In this document: one piece after another, positions 45,369 to 55,700 of the stretch
Position numbering within the stretch: position 1 is the first letter of the stretch
How the letters are laid out: each line of letters opens with the position of its first letter
Assembly: GCF_902806685.2 (NCBI RefSeq)
Contig: NC_048542.1
Span: forward strand, 7,486,533-7,550,532
DNA from: Maniola hyperantus
Taxonomy: Eukaryota; Arthropoda; Insecta; Lepidoptera; Nymphalidae
Direction: 5' to 3'
Length of the DNA: 64,000 nt
Notes under the pieces: generated by a model
Databases searched by the model: none
The model's input: only the letters and a program-made list of their open reading frames with translations
Told to the model about the DNA's origin: nothing
Translations under genes and position numbers: made by a program

Positions 45369-46976
45369 TTTTTAACGTAAAGCTCGCTTAACTTCTTAAG
45401 TACTCTAGAAAAGGCATAGAAACAGTCTGTACTTTAATAGTAGTTTATTAATGTAGTAAGGGATTGAGTTCCGGAACTCCAGTTTTGGTGTAGGTAACTC
45501 CGGAGTTATGAAAGATTAGGTACAGGTTCGTTAGTAAAAGTGTAGCTGTCGTGAACATAACTAAAGTTCCTATTTTCAGACTCTAAGAAAAGATTGAGCT
45601 TTTTTAGCTTTTTATAAAATATCCATTTCATTTTCTGACTGATTTGATTTATTTCATGCTCGGACTTGAATATTCATTTAAGCGCAAGAAATATTTAAAT
45701 CAAACGCATTATTTAATCACACTCAATTTTTTAATAAAATTCCGAAACTCCAGAACACCGGAATTAAAACTCTGAGCATCGAAACCTGACTCCGGAACTG
45801 AAAAATAGTCCGAACTTCAAGCCCTATAAGGTAGAATGTTTGTAACTAAGTAATTGATATTAGTTGATTGTTTGAATAGTAAATACGAGTAGAGTAATAT
45901 TTCAAAGTAGAATAAATTAAGGCATCTGTCACGGTCACAGACTATGACGTTTGTAGGTAGGGGTGAATCATGGGTGAATCTCACTATTCCCATTACCTAT
46001 TGCAATGCAATGGTAATATTGATATTGAACGTTCTTTCAAATCAGTCTCACTGTACCCATAAAGAAAGACGAATGGAAATAGTGAGACTCAGGTCCTCCT
46101 ACAAAATGTCTCGGTATTCCCATTTGAAGTGTTTTTAAACCGCCCGATAAAATTCGAAACTGACCATATCTTACAAAAAAATAGCCACAACAAGACATAC
46201 TGAAACCGTACCTAATTGTCAGACCGATAAAGAGAACATATTTATTTTATTTATTTATTTTACACTTTATTGCACACAACACAAAGTAAACATTGAAAAA
46301 ACACAATACAGGATAATATTGAGTCGAGAATATTGTTGCAGTTAACAAGCGTTTTCTTGGTCGCGAATAGTCACGGTATAAAAACGCAACGGGAATAGTA
46401 AAAGTAGTATCAGTATTACCGTCAATGGGAAAGCTCAACGGAATAGTACCTATACCCGTAGGGAGTATATTATAATGAGGTTAAATTGTTGGATTTCAAT
46501 GAATTTTTATTCATTATGTTAGAAAAAGTATTAACAGATATTATTACTACTTAAAGACTTATATCCAGGTCAAATCAACGTTGTAAGTAACTGATGCCAA
46601 ATCAAAGTTGCTCAGCATCTTATGTAATTTTGAAGATTCTAATTTGTGCTGAGACACTACTTAGTTTTATTAAAATTCTCATAATCTTGGTTATCATAGG
46701 TATTTTTATATATTATCAACTATAGTACCTATACTTACCCACTTTTATATCGCTGGCTACACATAAACTTACCAATATTATATTTGTGTTGCTAACAATT
46801 ATTTTAATTAACATATCAAACCAATCCACTTACCGATTGGACATTATCGAATTGTACATATTAAGTATATTATATTTCAGAATAGGTCAATTTAATTAAA
46901 TGTATTGATTCGATTGGCACTCGTAAATAGAAGACTACGTAGCAACCACAATATATTGTAACTTGTAAACAAAAAT
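45369..46976. other. intergenic region between head-to-head receptors
   Basis: 1.6 kb separates the two start codons. It is AT-rich, with cggaactccagttt-type low-complexity repeats at 45465-45820 and an inverted similarity between aatctcactattcccattac (45976) and gaaatagtgagactcaggtc (46075). No promoter motif could be assigned. Confidence 0.4.
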
Positions 46977-48871
46977 ATGCTTCAAAAGAGTTTTTTGGAT
47001 ATTATCAAGCCTAGTTACATTTTAAGTGTACCTTTTTGCATGAGAAAATATAAGTTGAAGGGTGGTTGCATATCAAGCTTAACAAAATGGGATATTTTTT
47101 TTGCAGTTGTGGGAAATTTGTTAATGTATATCTTATTATACATTACATTATTGTCATTTATGTACAGTTTTGAAGAAAATTTGATATTCTACATTTATGT
47201 AATTATCTACGTATTGTATGCCGCAAATCATACAATCCACAGTATTTTAAACATTGCTCATAGTCAAGTATATGTAGACACTGTACTGAAACTTCAGAGA
47301 ATTGATATTATTTTATACAACAAAAATGACACTAAAATGTTAAAAAATATAACAGCTCTTTTTCTAATTATGATATTATCATTATATACTGTGTTACTAG
47401 TGATGAAACTGTCCATAGACAGACTATGGTATTGGTCAAGAGCTATATTCATATTTTTAACGGTAATTTTCGACCTTGAGTTATTTTATGTAGCCCTATT
47501 AATATACTTTTTGGCAAGGAAAATTGATAATTGGAGTAAGAAAATGAAACAAAAAGATCGAATTATTTCTATAAAGAAGATGATAAGGGAAAATCAAGAT
47601 CAGGATGATGATGATTTATACTCTGTTTTTGAAAATATTATTGAGTCATTATCGACTATCGAAGAAACCTCACAGTTTACGGTACCTGAATGTTTTACTA
47701 CTTATGTATTTGAATATCCCAATAATAAAGAGGACAAAAACTTAATTTAATTTTTTGCAGATAATGAGTCACTGGATTATGCAATTTATCCAATCAATTG
47801 CTTATATCCAGGTTTTGATACAGTGGTCTCAAAATAAAATGGTAAGTGGCACCTCATGCATAATGCTGAAAACATCATAATATTGTAGGTAGGTATAGTA
47901 CGCGACAGGTATGGTACTAACTACTAACCTAGCTAACCTAGTACCCACTAGGTACTAACCTAACCTAAACAGATGCGAGCACGGGCGACGTGCGAGTGTG
48001 CGGAGCGTGTCCCCCCCCGTCCCCCCCCCCCCCCCCCTCCTATCCCGATTGCCATCTCAACCGGTCGCGGACTATAGGTACAATGTATGTTATAATAGGT
48101 AAAGTCATAGTAGGTATAAAGTTTCACAGCGCTTTCAAAAAGTGCTGAACGGATTGTATTGATTTTTCATAATATATTGATCGTATTTGTTTTCAGCAAA
48201 AGATGGGTAGAGTCTTCGTCATAGCCCATGCGTAGGTAGGTACCTAGCTGGCTTGAGGCAGCTGGGTCATCCACCATCATATTATATTAAAAGATGATGC
48301 CCGCGGCTGGGTCTCCGCGCTTGGCCAGCTACGTCTAGGACTATGGTCAAACCGCTTCTCATTCTGAGAGGAGACCCGTGCTCTGTAGTAAGCCGGCGAT
48401 GGGTTGATCATGATTATGACTACCCATTCTAAATTGTATATTTTTGTAGGTCGACGGAATAGTATTATCATCCCACTCAATTGGAATAGGTATTTGGATC
48501 ACAAAGGGTACGATTATCGAAATCGCACTGTGCATCAGTTGCCAAATGTTGTACAGGCAACTTACAAGAGCAAGAACTGTAGTCCTCCTGTTTTTAAATG
48601 ATTCATATTCTTGTAAGTAGAAAAACATGTTTGGATGGAAACTTTTCAAATTTTTTTTAAAATATATTTATTGTATAATCAATTGGTTTATTTATTTTAT
48701 TTCACAGTTATAGATCGCAGACTGGCTAAAACTGTTCTTCGTACAATCGATGTACGCTTAAGGAAATTAAGTGGCTGCAGAGTTTTCACTGTTGAAGCGG
48801 CTTTACCTTTGTATTTCACTGCACAGTGTACAAACTACACTTTTGTACTACTGCAATTCGCTTTCTTATAA
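46977..48871 (+). CDS. gustatory receptor (7tm_7 family), 4 exons, tandem copy 1
   Basis: Exons 46977-47681, 47761-47841, 48450-48612, 48708-48871; 370 aa. The start is the ATG of MLQKSFLDIIKPS. The last exon gives RVFTVEAALPLYF and NYTFVLLQFAFL, the TYhhhhhQF motif with N-Y. Exons 2-4 have exactly the same lengths (81, 163, 164 bp) and phases as the next gene, and PFCMRKYKLKG matches PFCMRKFHLKG there, so the two are tandem duplicates. The donor of exon 1 (ACG|GTACCTG) is weak; reading through adds 22 residues to a stop at 47748-47750. Intron 2 carries a foldback MITE and a SINE fragment. A candidate polyadenylation signal AATAAA lies at 48956-48961. Confidence 0.88.
47895..48075. mobile_element. 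GC-rich foldback MITE, copy 4, in receptor intron 2
   Basis: tagtacgcgacaggt and the complement of aaccggtcgcggacta are the ends. The left interior is replaced by a ctaacctagtaccc tandem, and 48011-48038 is almost pure C, which may be an assembly-prone homopolymer. Confidence 0.65.
48297..48420 (-). repeat. SINE-A body fragment in receptor intron 2
   Basis: gcccgcggctgggtctccgc, atggtcaaaccgcttctcat and ggagacccgtgctctgtagt match the body of 7361-7545. It ends about 30 bp before the exon 3 acceptor. Confidence 0.55.
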
Positions 48872-48955
48872 GAAGAAAAACTTTGTACCTACCTAGTTAC
48901 ACATAAGTGCCGGTACATGATTGTAGAAACTTCAGCACCCACACATTATTATTTT

Positions 48956-48961
48956 AATAAA
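48956..48961 (+). terminator. candidate polyadenylation signal of tandem receptor 1
   Basis: AATAAA 85 nt after the stop codon, in an AT-rich context. Confidence 0.4.
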
Positions 48962-49018
48962 TTATAAAAAAAACTGTATTTATTTTTGAACCAAAATGTT
49001 TTGTAACCTAAGTAGGTA

Positions 49019-49156
49019 CAGTACGCGACAGGTTGAAATGGCAATCGGGGAGGAAACGCCCCGCACACCCACACAGCCCCCGCGCTCATCGGGTGCGGGC
49101 GAGCGCGGGTGACGTGCGGGTGCGTCCCCCCACCTCATACCCCGAATGCCATCTCA
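49019..49156. mobile_element. GC-rich foldback MITE, copy 5, truncated
   Basis: agtacgcgacaggttgaaat at the left, a gggtgcgggcgagcgcgg centre, and a right arm that stops at atgccatctcag without the terminal cctgtcgcgtac. Confidence 0.65.
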
Positions 49157-49589
49157 GAAACTGAAAATGCTGAAATGAAAATGTTGAATTGACAGAAAAT
49201 GCTTTTTTTGTTATTTACCAAATTATCCATTCCCCTTTCATTCAACCTAAACAGCTACTAAACTTGTCGGGCCACCAATTTAAATGTTTCATGCTTTGCA
49301 ACCCATGGCTGAACTAGTAGGTAAATATGAAAAACGTTGAAAAATACAAACAGCTATTTGTATTATCATAAAGTTTGATAAGTACATTTTGCGCAATCAT
49401 TAAAAATGGGGTAAATAGATATACATTTTTAAGTTTATGAATTACGTAAATGGACCGACCTGTGTTGTTTAATAAAATTTACAGACGACTAATGGCTTCT
49501 ATATAATTTATAAAGTTGCCGCCATTCCATTTTCAAATTAATATTTGTTAGTGCGAAAGTGAAGTTCCAACTTTCTCTTTGACTTAAAC

Positions 49590-51471
49590 ATGCTGGAAAA
49601 CGGTTTTGTTTTCAGTTTCAAAGCTTTCTATTTCTTTTGGTTGCCATTTTGCATGAGGAAATTTCATTTAAAAGGGACTCGTATATCGCCTACTACCAAA
49701 AGGGATATTATTGCAGTTATTTTTGGAAATGTAGCATTGTATATTTTTCTATACTTCACGTTGGCGAAATTTATAAGTGTGCTGGGTGCAAGTTCTATAT
49801 TTTTTATTTATTGCATGTCCTACATTATTTACGCTATTAACTATACCATAATTAGTATCTTAAATATTGTTAGAAGTGGAATACATGTTGATATCGTTTT
49901 ACAGCTTCAAAAAATTTACATCATTTTATTTGATGAAAAAGACACATTAAGATTCAAAAAATTTGTTCGTTATTCCATAAGTACGTTGTTTTTGATATAT
50001 GTACTGATAATAACAGTCAAAATGACGTTAGATCCACTTTGGTTTTGGGTCAGAGGCGTTTTTGTATCGCCGACAATATTTTTTGAGATGGAAATGATAT
50101 ATACGGCACACATTATGTACTTTTTGGCGCGCAAAATTGAAAAATGGACAGAGTTTATCATTGACAGACAAGCAAAGATTTCAATAAAAGGTGTTTTAAT
50201 AAGAAATTGCAAACTGGTTGAAAAAGAAGATATTATGCTATCTACCTTTGTCGGCATAGTAAACACTATAATACACACGCAAAAAACGTCACAATTCGTG
50301 GTAAGTTTTAACAATATCAACAATAATACAATTTAAAAATAAATTGTCTCTTTAAAACTCCTAAATATGCATTATTTTACTTTGCAGATATTCACACATT
50401 TCATCATGCAATTTTTGCATTCAATTGCATACGTGCAAATCACTATAGAATGTTCAAACAGTAAATCGGTAAGAACGATTTTTTGAATAGTCCTACTACT
50501 AAAATGTTATTTAAGTTATATAATATTTTTGCCAAACAATTTTTCTCAGATAGGTGAAACATTATTTCTAACGCACACAATAGGAGTAACCTTATGGATA
50601 TTGAAAGGGATGCTGTTTGAAATAATATTATGTGTTTGCTGTGAAAAATTATATACAAAAATAGAAGATGCACGAAAGTCAACACTGTTTTTATTAACTG
50701 ACTCATATTCAGGTAAATATTTTTTCGCTGCACTCCTAAGGTAGCGGTAGCTTTTTACTTATCTTTAAAAAAATATTTACTATCAGGGGGCTCGGTAGTG
50801 CCCCTGCCAAGACGAGCCAAACTACATTATATAAAGGACGGGGCACTACGTAGGCCTTTTCGAACCGTCAGCTTCGGTCCGGATGACGGTAGAAAGCTGA
50901 AATTTTCAAGATAGGCTAGGAATTGCATAAAACGAACGGAAAAATTCAATATTGGAAACATTCATCCACCACCCCCTCGTATAAAAGAAGCATATTATCT
51001 GTAAAATCTGTCACTAGAATGCTGAAATCTGACTAGAATACTGATTTACCGCTAATTACATGAGTTAGCAAACCAACACAAAAACGAGACAACGATAGAG
51101 AGTGGACCATGATACTTTTTATAAGTAGGAAAATGAAGTTATTTTAGTCTCGAGAAGAATGTAAAGGTGTGAAAAAATACATAATATCGACGTGGACACG
51201 TTCATGGGAACTGGGATCGTTCATCTCATCATCATCATCGAACATCAACTTCATTCCACTTAACTTTGAAACTTAGCATTCTTTTAAACTTTTTTTTCTG
51301 AATCCAGATAAAGAGCGAAAATTCGCAAAAAAAATCCTTCACATAATCGACGTCCGGTTCGCGAAACTGAGCAGTTTCAGAATATTTACTGTAGACACGG
51401 CACTGCAGCTTCACTTGGTTACACTTATCACCGACTATACCATTGTATTGTTGCAATTTGCATTTTTATAA
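49590..51471 (+). CDS. gustatory receptor (7tm_7 family), 4 exons, tandem copy 2
   Basis: Exons 49590-50300, 50388-50468, 50550-50712, 51308-51471; 372 aa. The final exon encodes RIFTVDTALQLHL and DYTIVLLQFAFL, with D-Y in place of T-Y of the TYhhhhhQF signature. Exon 3 gives HTIGVTLWILKGMLFEI, aligning with HSIGIGIWITKGTIIEI of the gene upstream. The stop-to-start distance between the tandem copies is about 0.7 kb. Exon 1 donor (GTG|GTAAGT) is strong, unlike that of its neighbour. Intact by reading frame; ligand unknown. Confidence 0.88.
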
Positions 51472-51585
51472 ATGAATACTGTACCTTTTCAGGATCCAAT
51501 AATATACACAACAAAAGTGTTCTTTTTAGTAGGTTCTAAAATCTGAATAACTTTCTAGAGTTATAGATTTAAATATAGGTACATA

Positions 51586-51752
51586 ATTGGGGCCGATTCT
51601 CTTGTACACAATCTCTAAACTAAACTAAATTAACAGGTCTAAATTTAGTGCCATCCTTTTCCGCAAGCAACATTATGAAAGGGATAGCAATAGATTTAGA
51701 CGTGCCATTTTAGTTTAGTTTAGAGATTGTGTACAATGGAATTAGCCACATT
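51586..51752 (+). mobile_element. MITE, left arm of a large inverted repeat
   Basis: The element has its own inverted ends (gtacacaatctctaaactaa and ttagtttagagattgtgtac). It is followed by an inverted second copy at 51984-52147. Confidence 0.8.
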
Positions 51753-51983
51753 GATAGATCATCAAAACTTATTTATTCATTTTGAAAGCAAATTTAAAAC
51801 CACTTGTAATATCATGTTTTGAAAATTGCTATTTTACATTTATTAATAAAAATGTAAAAAGGAGATGTTTCACGAAATCTTTAAAGGCCAGTATGGCCTT
51901 TGGAGTTCGGCGTTAGATCTTATACAGCGTATCAAAATACTTAGATACTTAGGATACCATAAAATAGCGTTTCATTATAACAT

Positions 51984-52147
51984 TGTGGCTAATTCCGTTG
52001 TACACAATCTCTAAACTAAACTTAAATGGCACGTCTAAATCTATTGCTATCCCTTTCATAATGTTGCTTGCGGAAAAGGAGAGCACTAGATTTAGACCTG
52101 TTAATTTAGTTTAGTTTAGAGATTGTGTACCAGAGAATCGGCCCCAA
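51984..52147 (-). mobile_element. MITE, right arm of a large inverted repeat
   Basis: Near-exact reverse complement of 51586-51752, including the flanks (attggggccgattctc outside, ggaattagccaca inside). A 231-bp unrelated spacer separates the two. Confidence 0.8.
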
Positions 52148-52384
52148 TGTCTTTGATATGGCCTTATTTGCTGGTACAAAACAAGAATTTACGCTGTGAG
52201 TTGCAACACAGAACACAAAATCAGCGGTAAGACGTTACGTAAGATGTACCTAATAAGTAAGTATTTGTATGAATAGAGGGATTTCTCTATTTCTTAAGGA
52301 AGTGTACAAGATGTAGCCCAATTTGAAACATTTCCTTTCTTTCAGTTTAGTTAATAAACTTAAATATTTACGATATAAGTGGGT

Positions 52385-52551
52385 ATACGTCCCGCAAATT
52401 GCTAATGAGCGTGGCCACCATTTTAGTGACGTCAGCACTAGACTGAAGTTTCGAGCTGATGGTATATTTTTATTTCGGTTGACGTCAAAATGACGTCATT
52501 TCGATGTTAATGAGACATGGTTCCAGCGCAATAGCAATTTGCGGGACTTAT
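52385..52551. mobile_element. MITE carrying TGACGTCA sites, copy 2
   Basis: Inverted ends atacgtcccgcaaattgct and agcaatttgcgggacttat. It has three exact TGACGTCA palindromes at 52427-52434, 52480-52487 and 52491-52498. It lies about 190 bp downstream of the sugar-transporter stop codon and contains a minus-strand AATAAA. Confidence 0.8.
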
Positions 52552-52737
52552 GGTTAACAATTTCAATTTCGCTAATGACCTAAAATATTTCAAGTAAGTA
52601 TAAAAAGATTGGTTTATCTTATAATGGCAAAATTTTACCAAAGCTATTTTTAAAAATGCAAATTAAAAGACACAGTGTATTTTTAAATTAAGTACTTTAT
52701 CATAATTGATTAAAGTTATCGTAATTTGATGTACATG

Positions 52738-55700
52738 TCAAGCACCATTCATGCGATTTTTTATTGCTTTCTTCTCCTTTTTAGTCCAAAGGTCATTGTA
52801 AATTTCTTCAAGCTTTCTGTTCTTCGTCTCTGGCACCACCAGAAATACGTATAAAGCTGTAGCTAGACACATCGCTCCAAAGAAGTAGAACGACACGTAC
52901 ACTCCTATCGTTTTAGCTAACGACTTAAAAAATAGTAGTTGAAAGAAATCAGAGAACGACGAAATTGCCATTGTAGTTGCCAATATTGTGCCTCGGTACT
53001 AAAAAGAAAAAATAAACTATTACCTTTCTCCAAATTTGCGCAATAAAAACGGTATAAAATTGATGTTTCTCTGTCTGTTCGTCACCTAAGTATGCGTATA
53101 ATAAGTGGTGAATCAAGCGACAAGTCAAAATTTGTTAGAACCTGTGCATCATTCGTTACGTATTAAAGAATTACACGCCAAAGTTACTGTTGCAAAATAA
53201 AAAAGTACTGATATGTCCTGGTCATTATTTCGAGAAATGTGTTCAAAAGTATGGAATAATCCATATAATTATCTAGTAATTAACAAAGATTGTCCTAAGA
53301 ATGAAGGAGGTTATAGAAAATCATTTGATACATTCATTGTGTTCGATTAATCATGTTAATTTATTTAAATATAGACGTTTCCTTCAAACCACGTCATTGA
53401 TTTAAACGTATACATATATAACACTCCTATTATTTTTATAATGGACCGTCATATAAAGCAGCAGATTATTGAAGCATCCGAAGCTGTAAAAAGGAAATTA
53501 AAATTATTGAAAGATTCAAAAACTGATAATGATATGGTTCTTCAATCAGTATTTAAACCTATTACTACTTCACTTGATCGTATCGCCGATAAAAATAATA
53601 AAAATATTGATTTTGAAAATTTTGATGTTTCTAAAGAACCTGAAAGCCGTGAATGGAGCCAGTTAGATCTGAAACAGGATACCACGTTATTGGATCCAAG
53701 CGATTCTAGTAATCCTCAAGAGTCAGATGATGAAAATAGTGATGCGTCATTTAAATCGAGTGAAACATCTAGTTGGTCCCTATCGTCAGAAAATTTCGGG
53801 GATATTCCATTCGGTGTACGATCTGTAAATGGAAAACCTTTCATAGGTCTTACTCCGATTAAAATTAATAGTAATTCTTTTGTAATTGCTGAAAAAGAAT
53901 ATAAAAAGACTCCTGGTCTTAATGAATTGTTACTTAGTAGAAACCCTAACCTATCTTTGATCGATAAAGAAGATATAATAAACTATAAAGCAATCCTTTT
54001 GACAACGAATGTACATCGTCGAGACTATGATCCATCAAAACCAATTAAAAGTAACAAAGGTCAAAAGTACATGACTATAATAAAACCAATATTTCAAATC
54101 CCTACTTTGGAGGAAAGTAAGAAAACTGTGAGAGGTGATGGTCTTCCTTTTATGAAATTAATAAAACCCAATACGGATTACGTTTATTGGAATAACCCTA
54201 ATGAATTGGTTGAACGATTGAAACTTTTGATTGCTTCAAAACAAGCTGGTAATACTGGATTAGATAATGAGATAATATCGATAATCGAAGAACTCAGAGA
54301 AAACGGTGATCTTAATTAGTATATAAATACTAGAAATATTATCTGATTAGAGCAGTAACATTTTATCCATACTTCTAAGCTGATCAAAATGAATATCGAT
54401 AAATTCGGCCATCACGTTCATAAGCGTCTACGTGTGTCAGAATTATTTGATTTTGATGACCTTGTAAAAAAGACAGAAACTGGAGAGGTTGATCTCAAAT
54501 CATCATATTTAAAAGGTTTACCATCACCAAAATCACGCGATCACGCAGTTAACAAAGAATATGTAGACAATTTAATAAATAATTTAGATAAAAATATTGT
54601 TCTTGACAAATATTTAAAGTTCGAAAATAAAACACTTGATTTGCAGTACGCAAAAATGAAAAACTTACAATCTCCATCAGAACCAAACGATGCTGTTACC
54701 AAAAACTACGTTGATCAAATTCTGAGTAATTATTGCACTAAAGAACAATTGATATTTGAAAAAAGTATTTTAAATAGACAAATTGCTATGTTAGTGGTAA
54801 AAAGTTTGCGTGAATATTATACTAAGTCTGAAATAAATAAACTCATTCAAGCTTCAACTAAACATGAGTAAGCAACAAGTTGTTGAAGAAATTCATAAGC
54901 AAGCTCGAAAAAACTTTCAGCGTCGACATGTAAAATTGAAAGGTTTACATGATTTGTGGCAAGCTGATTTAATTGATATAAAAAATATCTCAAATGTCAA
55001 TAACAATTTTAAATATATCTTGGTTGTAATTGACTGTCTTTCAAAATATGTTTGGGTATTTCCTCTTAAAACCAAAAATAAAGAAGAAATTTTCAATAAG
55101 TTTAGTACATTATTTAAAACAGGATCCGTGCCAAAGAACTTGCAAACTGATTTTGGAACAGAATTTTATAACAAGATGTTTAAAAAACTTATGAATGATT
55201 ATGGTATTAATCATTATTCCACATATTCAACCAAAAAGGCTTCTATCGTCGAAAGAGTAATAAGAACTCTGAAGAACAAGTTATACAAATACTTTAGTCT
55301 AGTGGGAAATTATAAATGGTTAGGTAAACCACTTCAAAATGTTGTAACATCGTATAATAATACTGTCCATCGCTCAACTCGGTACAAACCAGTTGATGTA
55401 AAGTTTGATAACGTTTCAAAAGTTTTGTGTAATATAAAAAAATNNNNNNNNNNNNNNNNNNNNNNNNNNNNNNNNNNNNNNNNNNNNNNNNNNNNNNNNN
55501 NNNNNNNNNNNNNNNNNNNNNNNNNNNNNNNNNNNNNNNNNNNNNNNNNNNNNNNNNNNNNNNNNNNNNNNNNNNNNNNNNNNNNNNNNNNNNNNNNNNN
55601 NNNNNNNNNNNNNNNNNNNNNNNNNNNNNNNNNNNNNNNNNNNNNNNNNNNNNNNNNNNNNNNNNNNNNNNNNNNNNNNNNNNNNNNNNNNNNNNNNNNN

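Noticed and set aside
48277..48649. Minus-strand frames over the receptor exon 3 region
   Set aside because: Shadows of the plus-strand exon and of a SINE fragment.
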